Assembly: GCA_036272325.1 (NCBI GenBank)
Contig: DATAYY010000089.1
Location: 15,688-79,687, forward strand
Reading direction: 5' to 3'
Source of the DNA: Schlegelella_A sp036272325
GTDB lineage: Bacteria; Pseudomonadota; Gammaproteobacteria; Burkholderiales; Burkholderiaceae_C
Length of the DNA stretch: 64,000 bases
Positions 9,002-18,947 of this stretch are shown piece after piece (position 1 is the first letter of the stretch; every line of letters begins with the position of its first letter). A model generated the notes under the pieces. The model saw only the letters and a program-made list of their open reading frames with translations. It ran no database searches and was not told the DNA's origin. Made by a program: the position numbers and the translations under genes.

Positions 9002-9414
9002 ATGACGATACGACACGACCCCGAGGACCAGATGTGGTCGCAGGCTTGCGAGCTGATCGCCGAGGCCGAGCGGCTCCATCGCCAGTTCTTCCGTCTCGCC
9101 GCCGTCGACGATGCCCCGGCGTGGGAGCCACCGATCGACGTCCTCGAAGGCGAGCGCGAGATCGTCGTCGTCGTCGCGATGCCGGGCATCGACGGCGAGC
9201 GCGTCCAGGTCGCGCACGAGGCGGAAACGCTCGTCGTCCGCGGCTATCGGCCGCTGCCGTTCGAAGGCGGGCGCTTCCGCGTCCGTCAACTCGAGATTCC
9301 GTACGGCGTCTTCGAGCGACGCATCGCGCTGCCGCCCGGCCGGTTCGAGGTCGGACGGCCCGAGATCGTTCAGGGCTGTCTGGTGCTGCGGCTGCGCAAG
9401 AGCGGGGTCGGAAG

Positions 9415-9418
<4 letters not shown>
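9002..9418 (+). CDS. Hsp20-family small heat-shock protein, coupled to Lon
   Basis: A 138-residue small heat-shock protein with an alpha-crystallin domain: PIDVLEGEREIVVVVAMPGIDGERVQV, TLVVRGYRPLPFEGGRF, then LEIPYGVFERRIALPP. The typical A-x-x-x-n-GVL ending is changed to CLVLRLRKS. It is inferred to act as a holdase. Its TGA overlaps the lon start codon (ATGA), so the chaperone and the protease are made from one transcript with coupled translation, a sensible pairing for handling unfolded proteins. It lies divergent to the cupin gene with 123 bp between them. Confidence 0.9.
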
Positions 9419-11898
<2,480 letters not shown>

Positions 11899-11953
11899 TC
11901 ACGGCGGCGGACGGCGCCGCGGTCTCGCGATAAGCTCACGCGATCACCTCTCG

Positions 11954-11971
11954 GGGCAGCGGTCGCTGCCC
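11954..11971 (+). promoter_or_regulatory. Hairpin in the paaH leader
   Basis: GGGCAGC, a GGTC tetraloop and GCTGCCC form a perfect 7-bp stem ending only seven bases before the paaH start codon, where the Shine-Dalgarno sequence would normally lie. No purine-rich ribosome site is visible outside the stem. It may restrict translation initiation; this is inference from position only. Confidence 0.4.
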
Positions 11972-11978
11972 GACTGCC

Positions 11979-13535
11979 ATGGCCATCGAGCTGCGCTTGG
12001 ACACCCCGGTCTTCGTCGTCGGCGCCGGCATCATGGGCGCCGGCATCGCGCAAGTCGCGGCGCAGGCCGGCCATCCGGTCCGTCTCTTCGACACCCGTGA
12101 TGGCGCCGCCGACAGTGCCCGCGCGAAGCTCGCCGCCGCTCTCGACGGCCTGGCCGCGAAGGGCAGGCTCGACGCCGCTGAAGCGACCGCGATCGCCGGC
12201 CGCATCGCGAGCGCGGCACGGCTCGACGATGCCGCGTCCTGTGGCCTCGTCGTCGAGGCGATCGTCGAGAACCTCGACGCCAAGCGCGCTCTCTTTCGCG
12301 CCCTCGAACAGGTCGTCGGCGAGGGCGCGATCCTCGCCTCCAACACCTCGTCGATCTCGATCACGGCGCTCGCCCGGGAGCTGAAGCGGCCGGGCCGGCT
12401 GGTCGGCATGCACTTCTTCAACCCGGTGCCGCTGATGAAGCTGGTCGAGGTCGTGTCCGGCCTCGCGACCGATGCCGAAGTCGCCGCGGCCATCTTCGAT
12501 CTCGCCAAGGCCTGGGGCAAGACGGCGGTCCATGCGCGCTCGACGCCGGGATTCATCGTCAACCGGATCGCGCGGCCGTACTACGCCGAGGCGCTCGCGT
12601 TGCTTCACGAGCGCTCTGCCGAGCCGGCTGTGATCGACGCCTGCCTGCGCGGCGCTGGCTTTCGGATGGGGCCGTGCGAGCTGATGGACCTGATCGGCCA
12701 CGACACCAACTTCGCCGTCACGCAGTCGGTGTTCGACGCCAACTTCGGCGACAAGCGATATCAGCCGTCGCTCGTCCAGCGCGAGATGGTCGACGGCGGC
12801 CTGCTCGGCCGCAAGTCGGGGCGCGGATTCTTCGCCTACGGCCCGGGTGGGGCGCCATTGCCGACGCTTGCCGCGGCGCCGTTCGACCACACGCCGCTGC
12901 CGACCGCCGCGATCGTCGCCTTGCACGGCCGCGGCATTGCCGTCGATCGCTGGCAGGCGCGCCTCGAAGGCGCAGCTGCGCGCTTCGAAGCCGACCCCGG
13001 AAGTCGCTGGAACGGCCTGCAGACCGATGCCGGCGAGCTGCGCCTGACCGACGGCCGTGCCGCCACCCATGTCGCCGCCGAATCGGGCGTGCGCGATCTC
13101 GCGGTGTTCGACCTCGCCGTCGCGCCGACTGGTGGTGCGCCGGGAACGCCGCTCGCGCTCGCCTTCGCGGCGACCACTTCGGCGGCGTGGCGCGAGCAGG
13201 CCGCCACGTGGCTACGCGTCGCCGGCTGGCAACCGCACCCGATCGGCGATGCGCCCGGGCTCGTCGTCGCCCGCACGATCGCGATGCTCGTCAACGAAGG
13301 CGCCGATGCGGTCCACCAGGGCGTCTGCAGCGCCGAGGGCGCCGACCTCGCGATGAAGCTCGGCGTCGCCTATCCCGCCGGGCCGTTCGAGTTCCTGGCG
13401 CGCTGGGACGCGACCGCTGTCGCGACGCTGCTCGACCAGCTCGACGCCCACTACCGCGGCGAGCGCTACCGGGTCAGCCCGGGACTGCGCGAGCGTGCCT
13501 GCCTGGCGCAACTCGCCCCTTCGGCGCCAGGCTGA
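11979..13535 (+). CDS. paaH: 3-hydroxyacyl-CoA dehydrogenase, PaaH type
   Basis: A 518-residue NAD-dependent 3-hydroxyacyl-CoA dehydrogenase. The N-terminal Rossmann fold has VVGAGIMGAGIAQVAAQAG, with SNTSSISITALA and GMHFFNPVPLMKLVEVV marking the catalytic region; GFIVNR and GPCELMDLIGHD begin the first C-terminal helical domain. A second C-terminal domain follows (NEGADAVHQGV, DLAMKLGVAYPAGPFEF), giving the long two-domain form found in PaaH/PaaC of the phenylacetate pathway, where it oxidises 3-hydroxyadipyl-CoA. No other paa genes flank it, so a more general beta-oxidation role is possible. The ATG lies just after a small leader hairpin. Confidence 0.9.
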   Translation: MAIELRLDTPVFVVGAGIMGAGIAQVAAQAGHPVRLFDTRDGAADSARAKLAAALDGLAAKGRLDAAEATAIAGRIASAARLDDAASCGLVVEAIVENLDAKRALFRALEQVVGEGAILASNTSSISITALARELKRPGRLVGMHFFNPVPLMKLVEVVSGLATDAEVAAAIFDLAKAWGKTAVHARSTPGFIVNRIARPYYAEALALLHERSAEPAVIDACLRGAGFRMGPCELMDLIGHDTNFAVTQSVFDANFGDKRYQPSLVQREMVDGGLLGRKSGRGFFAYGPGGAPLPTLAAAPFDHTPLPTAAIVALHGRGIAVDRWQARLEGAAARFEADPGSRWNGLQTDAGELRLTDGRAATHVAAESGVRDLAVFDLAVAPTGGAPGTPLALAFAATTSAAWREQAATWLRVAGWQPHPIGDAPGLVVARTIAMLVNEGADAVHQGVCSAEGADLAMKLGVAYPAGPFEFLARWDATAVATLLDQLDAHYRGERYRVSPGLRERACLAQLAPSAPG

Positions 13536-13633
13536 CGGCGCCGCTGGCCCCCCCCGGTGGGCGCGGCGGCAACGACGCGTCGGACAGCTTCCCGCCCCGA
13601 TGTCGGCCGACGTCACGACCTGCGTCCAGCGCG

Positions 13634-13661
13634 TTGTCGCGGGCTGTGGCGTGCCCACAAT
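13634..13661 (+). promoter_or_regulatory. Candidate sigma-70 promoter for the BON lipoprotein gene
   Basis: A -35-like TTGTCG (13634-13639) is followed after 16 bases by a -10-like CACAAT (13656-13661), four of six matches each to the consensus. It lies 31 bp before the BON gene ATG. Prediction by eye only. Confidence 0.35.
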
Positions 13662-13692
13662 GTCCGATGCAAACGAAGCTCTAGGAGACACC

Positions 13693-14139
13693 ATGCACGC
13701 CAACAGAACCCCGGTCGCTCTCGTCTCGATGCTGGCCGCCGCCGCTCTCCTCTCCGCCTGCGAGAAGAAGACGACCGTGACCGACACCGCTCCCGGAAGC
13801 TCGTCGACGACCACGACGACCACGACCACGGCGCCGGCAGCCTCCGACGCGATGGCTTCGACCGCGAACACGATGGAAAAGGCCGCGTCGGCGACCGAGC
13901 AGGCGATGGGCAAGGCCGGTGACGCGATCGGCGACGCCGCGATCACCGGCAAGGTGAAGACGGCGCTCATCGCCGACCCCGACGTCAAGGCGCTGAAGAT
14001 CGACGTCGACACCAAGGACCACGTCGTGTCGCTCAACGGCACCGCCGACACGCAGGCGCGCGCCGACAAGGCGGTGACGATCGCCCAGGGCGTCGAAGGC
14101 GTGAAATCGGTTCAGAACAACCTGACCGTCAAGCCCTGA
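13693..14139 (+). CDS. BON-domain lipoprotein
   Basis: A 148-residue envelope protein. The N-terminus ends with the lipobox LLSAC at residue 21. A Thr/Ser-rich linker (a run of eight threonines) and a helical Ala/Met stretch lead to one BON domain: AAITGKVKTALIADPDVKALKIDVDTK, then VVSLNGTADTQARADKAVTIAQ, and VEGVKSVQNNLTVKP. BON domains bind phospholipid surfaces and occur in osmotically induced proteins such as OsmY. The start has CTAGGAGACACC upstream, a good ribosome site. The last 11 bases overlap the convergent amidohydrolase gene, so the two coding regions share sequence on opposite strands. Confidence 0.88.
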   Translation: MHANRTPVALVSMLAAAALLSACEKKTTVTDTAPGSSSTTTTTTTTAPAASDAMASTANTMEKAASATEQAMGKAGDAIGDAAITGKVKTALIADPDVKALKIDVDTKDHVVSLNGTADTQARADKAVTIAQGVEGVKSVQNNLTVKP

Positions 14140-15040
14140 CGTCTCGCGTCGACGCGGACGCTGCAGAGGCGGCACTCGCGCCGAGGCCGAGCAGGCGGAT
14201 CGCGTTCTGCTTCAGGATCAACGGCTTCACGTCGTCCTTGAAGCCGGCCTCCTCGAAATCCTTCAGCCAGCGGTCGGGCGTGATCAGCGGGAAGTCGCTG
14301 CCGAACAGGATCCGGTCCTTCAGCAGCGTGTTCGCGTACTGCACCAGCTGCGGCGGAAAGTACTTCGGGCTCCAGCCCGAGAGGTCGATCCAGATGTTGG
14401 GCTTGTGCATCGCGAGCGAGATCGCCTCGTCCTGCCATGGCCACGACGGGTGAGCGACGATGATCTGCATGTCGGGGAACGCGATTGCGACGTCCTCGAG
14501 CAGCATGGGGTTCGAGTTCTGCAGTCGCAAGCCGCCGCCGCAGCGCATCCCTGAGCCGATCCCCGAGTGGCCGCTGTGGAAAACGGCGGGCAGCTTGTGC
14601 TCGGCGATGACCTCGTAGATCGGCCATGCCATCTTGTCGGTGACGTCGAAGCCCTGCACCGTCGGGTGGAACTTGAAGCCTTTGACGCCGTAGTCCTCGA
14701 CCAGCTTTCTCGCTTCGCGGCCGCCCATCTTGCCCTTGTGCGGATCGATCGAGCCGAACGCGATCATGATGTCGGGATTGGCCTGCGCCGCTTCCGCGAT
14801 CTCCTCGTTTGGAATGCGCCGCCGCCCGATCTGCGTCTCGGCGTCGACCGTGAAATTGACGAAGCCGATCTTCTTCTCGCGGTAGTAGGCGATCGTCTCG
14901 TCCATCGTCGGTCGCTTCGACGAGCGGAAGTACCTGTCGGCGGCGCGGTCGTACTCCTCGCCATAGTTGTCGAACGGGTTGCGGCACGAGACCTCGAGGT
15001 GGGTGTGGGTGTCGATGGCGATCAGATCGGCGGTGTTCAT
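14129..15040 (-). CDS. Amidohydrolase-2 family metal-dependent hydrolase
   Basis: A 303-residue TIM-barrel protein. Metal-site motifs are IDTHTHLE at residue 9, FKFHPTVQGF, PAVFHSGHSG, IVAHPSWPW and LFGSDFPLIT with the conserved aspartate. This is the amidohydrolase-2 family, which includes decarboxylases and lactonases of aromatic catabolism and 4-hydroxyphenyl-beta-ketoacyl-CoA hydrolase. The aromatic genes elsewhere in the window make an aromatic-pathway role attractive, but no direct neighbour supports it. The Ala/Ser-rich C-terminus overlaps the BON gene. It is divergent from the phosphatase gene at 15199. Confidence 0.85.
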   Translation of the reverse strand: MNTADLIAIDTHTHLEVSCRNPFDNYGEEYDRAADRYFRSSKRPTMDETIAYYREKKIGFVNFTVDAETQIGRRRIPNEEIAEAAQANPDIMIAFGSIDPHKGKMGGREARKLVEDYGVKGFKFHPTVQGFDVTDKMAWPIYEVIAEHKLPAVFHSGHSGIGSGMRCGGGLRLQNSNPMLLEDVAIAFPDMQIIVAHPSWPWQDEAISLAMHKPNIWIDLSGWSPKYFPPQLVQYANTLLKDRILFGSDFPLITPDRWLKDFEEAGFKDDVKPLILKQNAIRLLGLGASAASAASASTRDVRA

Positions 15041-15198
15041 GACCTTCTCGTGCAGCAGTGCGCGCAGGCGCAGCTCGGATCGACGTTGTAAACCGGAACC
15101 GGCGCGGCCGTCGACGGACTTGGGTTAGGCTTTCGTCGGGGTCGCCCGATGCGGTGTCGCCTCAGCACCCGGCACTGCCGCCATCTCGAGGAACGACG

Positions 15199-16467
15199 AT
15201 GACCGATCGGTCGGCGCGGGGAGACTTGTCGACCGAGGATCTGGCCATCCTGCTCGAGGTCACGCGCAGCCTCGCCGCACCGTTCGACCTGATGTCGATG
15301 CTCGCTGCGGTAACGGCCGCCGCGCGCCAGGTGCTGCGCGCCGAGCGGTCGTCGGTCTGGCTTCACGATGCCGCCGCCGGCGAGCTCGTGCTCGAGGTGT
15401 CGAGCGATATCCGGCACGTCCGCATCCCGGTCGGGCTCGGCCTGGTCGGCGCCTGCGCCCGCGATCGGCAGGTCCTCAACGTTGCCGATTGCTACGCCGA
15501 CCCGCGCTTCGACCAGCAGGTCGATCGCCGCTCCGGCTACCGCACGCGCTGCGCGCTGACGTTGCCGCTGATCGATCACGCCGGCGCGCTGGTCGGCGTG
15601 ATGCAGGTGCTCAACCGCGTCGACGGGGTCTTCGAGAGCGCCGACGAGCAGCTCGCGACGGCGCTCGCCGCTCAGTGCGCGGTCGCGCTCCAGCGCGTGC
15701 AGATGATCGAATCGCTGATCGAAGGCGAAAGGATGCGCCGCGAGATGGAGATGGCGCAGGCCGTGCAGATGAGCACGCTGCCTCAGGCGATGCCGGTCGT
15801 CGCAGGCTACGACTTGCACGGCACGTTCCGGCCAGCCTTGCTGACGGGCGGGGACACCTTCGACCTCGCGCCGGTCGACGGCGGGCTGCTCGTCGTCCTC
15901 GGCGACGCGACGGGGCACGGCATCGCGCCGGCGCTGTCGGTGACGCAGATGCACGCGATGCTGCGGATGGCGTTTCGCCTCGGCGCCAGCCTGGAGGCGG
16001 CCTTCGCGCAGGTCAACGACCTGCTTGCCGAGACGCTCGCCGAGGACCGCTTCGTCACCGCCTTCATCGGCGTGCTCGATCCGCGCGCACACGTGCTGCG
16101 CTATGTCAGCGCCGGCCAGGGGCCGATCCTCCACTTCCATGCCGATCGCGGCACGTGCTCGCGCCACAAGCCGACCAGCTTTCCGCTCGGCGCGCTGGCG
16201 CTCGCGCGCCCGCCGCGGGCGCGCGAGATGATCCTGGCCCCGGGCGACGCGCTCGTCCTGCTTTCTGACGGGATCTACGAATACGGCAATGGCTCGGGCG
16301 AGCAGTTCGGCGAAGACCGCGTCGAGCAGGTTGTCGCCGCCTATCACGCGAGCGGCGCGGCGGCGCTGTCGGCCGCGCTGCTCGATGCCGTCCAGGCGTT
16401 CGCGGGCGGGGCGGCGCAGGAGGACGACATCACGGTCGTCCTCGTCCGGCGCGAGGCTGGTCGGTGA
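15199..16467 (+). CDS. GAF-SpoIIE (PP2C-type) serine phosphatase, RsbU-like
   Basis: A 422-residue cytoplasmic protein with a GAF sensor domain (about residues 25-175; VLRAERSSVWLHD, GLVGACARDRQVLNVADCYADPRFD) and a SpoIIE-type phosphatase domain (about 195-420). Phosphatase motifs are GGDTFDLAP, LGDATGHGI, LLSDGIYEYGN and QEDDITVVLV, all with the metal-binding aspartates. It is predicted to dephosphorylate the STAS protein encoded two genes downstream. Its stop overlaps the next start as GTGA. The GAF domain suggests activation by a small ligand. The start ATG has CGAGGAACGACG upstream. Confidence 0.93.
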   Translation: MTDRSARGDLSTEDLAILLEVTRSLAAPFDLMSMLAAVTAAARQVLRAERSSVWLHDAAAGELVLEVSSDIRHVRIPVGLGLVGACARDRQVLNVADCYADPRFDQQVDRRSGYRTRCALTLPLIDHAGALVGVMQVLNRVDGVFESADEQLATALAAQCAVALQRVQMIESLIEGERMRREMEMAQAVQMSTLPQAMPVVAGYDLHGTFRPALLTGGDTFDLAPVDGGLLVVLGDATGHGIAPALSVTQMHAMLRMAFRLGASLEAAFAQVNDLLAETLAEDRFVTAFIGVLDPRAHVLRYVSAGQGPILHFHADRGTCSRHKPTSFPLGALALARPPRAREMILAPGDALVLLSDGIYEYGNGSGEQFGEDRVEQVVAAYHASGAAALSAALLDAVQAFAGGAAQEDDITVVLVRREAGR

Positions 16468-16919
16468 GCGAAAGCGCCTCGTTTGCGCGGCGCATCGACG
16501 CGCTGGCCGAGATCGTCGCGTTCACGGCGGCCGCGTTCGAGCGCCAGGACGTCTCGGCCGCGCTTCGCGCCGACGTCGATTTTGTCCTCGAGGAGCTGTT
16601 CACCAACATCGTCAAGTACAGCCGGGGGAAATCGCCGGTGACGATCGAGATCGCGGCGATCGCCAGGGGCGTGGAAGTGACCATGACCGAACCCGAAGCC
16701 GACCGCTTCGATGTCACCCGGGCGCCGCCGGTCGACGTCACGCTGCCGGCCGTCCGGCGGCAGCCCGGCGGGCTGGGCCTCCATCTGATCCCTCGCCTGG
16801 TGGACTCCGTACAGTACGCGTATTCGGAGGGGGAGCGATGCGGCCGCGTCGTCTTCCGCAAGACAAGAGCCGATCCGTCGCCCGGCGCGACGGCGGTGAG
16901 CGAGGACGAGCCATGCTGA
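16464..16919 (+). CDS. RsbW-like anti-sigma/serine kinase (HATPase)
   Basis: A 151-residue GHKL-type ATPase of the anti-sigma regulatory family. ADVDFVLEELFTNIVKYS is the N-box, RRQPGGLGLHLIPRLVDSVQY the G-box and lid region. Such proteins phosphorylate a STAS antagonist and may bind a sigma factor. GTG is used as start and overlaps the preceding stop by four bases; its own stop lies inside the next gene. Together with neighbours it forms a complete partner switch. Whether its partner is the sigma factor at 17206 or another target cannot be decided from sequence. Confidence 0.92.
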   Translation: MSESASFARRIDALAEIVAFTAAAFERQDVSAALRADVDFVLEELFTNIVKYSRGKSPVTIEIAAIARGVEVTMTEPEADRFDVTRAPPVDVTLPAVRRQPGGLGLHLIPRLVDSVQYAYSEGERCGRVVFRKTRADPSPGATAVSEDEPC

Positions 16920-17206
16920 CGATGCAAGGAGGCGGCGAGACGCCGGTCGTGCTTTCGGGGCGCCTGGACGCGACCCAGGCCGCGGCGGCGCAGTCGTACC
17001 TCGACCGCCTCCAAGGCATCGTCACCCTCGACTGCAGCGACCTGCAGTACCTCTCGAGTGCCGGCCTCGGTGTCTTCCTGAAGAGCCACAAGCGGCTCCT
17101 GGCGAGTGGCGGGCGGCTCCGCCTGACGGCAGTCAATCGCCACCTCCAGGACATCTTCAGTTATTCGGGCTTCGACCAGATCCTCGAGATCGAGCCCGCC
17201 CGTTGA
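16913..17206 (+). CDS. STAS-domain anti-anti-sigma factor
   Basis: A 97-residue single STAS domain. VVLSGRLDATQAAAAQSYL and VTLDCSDLQYLSSAGLGVFL match the SpoIIAA/RsbV fold; the serine pair in YLSSAGL is the usual phosphorylation site. It is expected to be phosphorylated by the kinase at 16464 and dephosphorylated by the phosphatase at 15199. The start ATG lies inside the kinase gene (7-base overlap), and its TGA shares one base with the sigma-factor ATG (TGATG). Confidence 0.93.
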   Translation: MLTMQGGGETPVVLSGRLDATQAAAAQSYLDRLQGIVTLDCSDLQYLSSAGLGVFLKSHKRLLASGGRLRLTAVNRHLQDIFSYSGFDQILEIEPAR

Positions 17207-17784
17207 TGCACTCGCCAACCTTTGCCGCCGTCGCGTGTACTTCGGACGAGGACGATGACCGGGTGCTGGTCGAGCGCTATCTGAGCGGCGACCGCGACGC
17301 GTTCACCTCGCTCGTGGTCCGCTACCAGCGGCCGATCTACAACGCCGCGTTCTGGGTCCTGCGCAGACATGAAGACGCCCACGACATCAGCCAGACGGTC
17401 TTTCTCAAGGTCGCCGAGCGCGCCGATGAATACGACCCGAAATACAAGTTTTTCAGCTGGATCTACCGGATCGCGGTCAACGAGTCGCTCAACCTTCTGC
17501 GGCGCAATCGCCATGAAGACGGCCTCGACGATGACGTCGACGTCGCCGGCGACGAGAGTGCCGGTCCCGAGCGGCAGGCGAGCGCCGCCCAGCTGGCGCG
17601 CCAGCTGCGCAGCGCGATGAAGACGATGGCGACGACCGACCGCCTGGTGCTGATGCTGCGCCATTTCTCGGAGTGCAGCTACGAAGAGATGGCGCAGATC
17701 CTCGAGATCGACGAGAAGACCGTGAAGTCGCGCCTGTTCGAGGCAAGAAGGCGCCTGCGCGGCCTGCTCAAGGATTGGAAGTGA
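17206..17784 (+). CDS. ECF-type sigma factor (RpoE-like)
   Basis: A 192-residue ECF sigma-70 family factor. Region 2 reads LVERYLSGDRDAFTSLVVRYQRPIYNAAF through DAHDISQTVFLKVAE and SWIYRIAVNESLNLLRR. An acidic linker (DGLDDDVDVAGDES) precedes region 4, TTDRLVLMLRHFSECSYEEMAQILEIDEKTVKSRL, the -35-binding helix-turn-helix. The start shares one base with the STAS stop, so translation of regulator and sigma factor is linked. The next gene, one base further on, encodes its probable anti-sigma factor. Target promoters are unknown. Confidence 0.93.
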   Translation: MHSPTFAAVACTSDEDDDRVLVERYLSGDRDAFTSLVVRYQRPIYNAAFWVLRRHEDAHDISQTVFLKVAERADEYDPKYKFFSWIYRIAVNESLNLLRRNRHEDGLDDDVDVAGDESAGPERQASAAQLARQLRSAMKTMATTDRLVLMLRHFSECSYEEMAQILEIDEKTVKSRLFEARRRLRGLLKDWK

Positions 17785-17785
17785 G

Positions 17786-18847
17786 ATGACGCCCAAGCAC
17801 TCCGCGCTCACCGAGCTGATGCACGTCGTCCTCGACGGCGAGGCCAGCGATGCCGAGGCGCGCGAGCTCGAGATGCGCCTGGCCGCCGATCCGGCGGCCC
17901 GCGCCGAGTTCGACGGTTGGCGGCGCCTCTTTCAAGCCCTGGGCGAAGTTGCAGAGGAGCACGCCCCGGAAGGGTTGGTCGCTTCGGTGACCTTGGCGTT
18001 GCCGTTGCCGCCGCGCAGCCATGACGAGCGAGGCCAACCTTTTCCCGGTCGGCGTGTACTTGGGCACGCGCTGCTCGGATTCCCCCGCCGAGTCTTCGGC
18101 GAGTCACAAGCGATGCAGCCACCGCGCGTCGCCTCGTTCACACCCACAAGGAGCGTCACGATGACCCAGCAGAGCAGAATCTTCGCCCATCGCAAGGCCT
18201 GGCTGGGCGCGGGCATCGCGGCTGCCGCCGCGGTTGTCGTGGCGCAGGTCGCGTTCGACTTCCCGGTCGCGAAGGACGTGGTCGGGACCGTTGCCCCCGC
18301 CGAGCGCTACCGCGCGGCGCCGAACGGCAGCGAAGACGTCAAGCTCGGTGCCCCGGCGGGATCGACGACCGCCAGCATCGCAGCCGATGACGTCTCCCGC
18401 TCCGTCGCCGAGAAGTCGGCCGACCTGACGGCCCAGAAGAAAGCCGACCTGACAGCTCAGATGACCGCAGACCTGACGGCGCAGAAGAAAGCCGACCTGA
18501 CGGCTCAGATGACCGCAGACCTGACGGCGCAGAAGAAAGCCGACCTGACAGCTCAGATGACCGCAGACCTGACGGCGCAGAAGAAAGCCGACCTGACGGC
18601 CCAGATGACCGCAGACCTGACGGCGCAGAAGAAAGCAGACCTGACAGCCCAGAAGACCGCGGACCTCACCGCGCAGAAGAAGGCGGACATGACCGCCCAG
18701 AAGACCGCCGATCTGACGGCCCAGAAGACCGCAGACCTCACCGCTCAAAAGGCCGCCGACATGGCCGCCATGCAGCGCGCGGAAGCCGCACGCGTCGAGT
18801 CGCAGCGTTCGATGGAAATGTCGACCAACCGCTCGACGCGACAGTAA
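17786..18847 (+). CDS. Anti-sigma-like membrane protein with octapeptide repeat tail
   Basis: A 353-residue protein directly after the sigma factor. Residues 1-70 (ELMHVVLDGEASDAEARELE, DPAARAEFDGWRRLF) resemble the helical cytoplasmic domain of RsiW/RskA-like anti-sigma factors, without an obvious zinc motif. Residues 72-127 are a low-complexity linker. A membrane segment lies at about 138-158 (LGAGIAAAAAVVVAQVAF). The outer part contains 14 full octapeptide units of the form xADLTAQ(K/M) plus one degenerate unit, residues 211-330. An internal ATG at 18161 with AAGGAG upstream could give a shorter 228-residue membrane protein starting just before the transmembrane helix. The anti-sigma role is inferred from position and layout. 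Confidence 0.75.
   Translation: MTPKHSALTELMHVVLDGEASDAEARELEMRLAADPAARAEFDGWRRLFQALGEVAEEHAPEGLVASVTLALPLPPRSHDERGQPFPGRRVLGHALLGFPRRVFGESQAMQPPRVASFTPTRSVTMTQQSRIFAHRKAWLGAGIAAAAAVVVAQVAFDFPVAKDVVGTVAPAERYRAAPNGSEDVKLGAPAGSTTASIAADDVSRSVAEKSADLTAQKKADLTAQMTADLTAQKKADLTAQMTADLTAQKKADLTAQMTADLTAQKKADLTAQMTADLTAQKKADLTAQKTADLTAQKKADMTAQKTADLTAQKTADLTAQKAADMAAMQRAEAARVESQRSMEMSTNRSTRQ
18416..18775 (+). repeat. 24-bp in-frame tandem repeat array (15 units)
   Basis: Fifteen consecutive 24-bp units, each coding eight residues. The first fourteen are ADLTAQ-type (one reads ADMTAQ); the last is degenerate (AADMAAMQ). In the middle, units alternate KADLTAQM and TADLTAQK, so a 48-bp higher-order repeat is visible. 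Near-identical DNA copies imply recent expansion or gene conversion. Unit-length changes keep the reading frame. Confidence 0.95.
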
Positions 18848-18865
18848 GCGTTCCAACTGCACGCA

Positions 18866-18899
18866 AGCCGCCGCCCGCAAGGGCCGGCGGCTTTGTCTT
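18866..18899 (+). terminator. Probable intrinsic terminator after the sigma operon
   Basis: AGCCGCCGCCC, a GCAA loop and GGGCCGGCGGCT form a strong stem with one bulged base, followed by TTTGTCTT. It lies 19 bp after the stop of the repeat protein and before the ribosome site of the metallopeptidase gene, so the latter may have a separate promoter or depend on read-through. Confidence 0.65.
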
Positions 18900-18947
18900 G
18901 TGTGCGGCTCCAAGTACCCTTGCGCGCCGCCAACCTGGAGGAGCCGC

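Noticed and set aside
11931..11936. TAAGCT boxes about 40 bp upstream of paaH (11931) and aqpZ (31895) as a shared promoter class
   Set aside because: Only two copies, no matching -35 elements; chance similarity in -10-like hexamers is likely.
18416..18775. CRISPR-like array
   Set aside because: Repeats are directly adjacent without spacers, in frame and protein coding; no cas genes are near.
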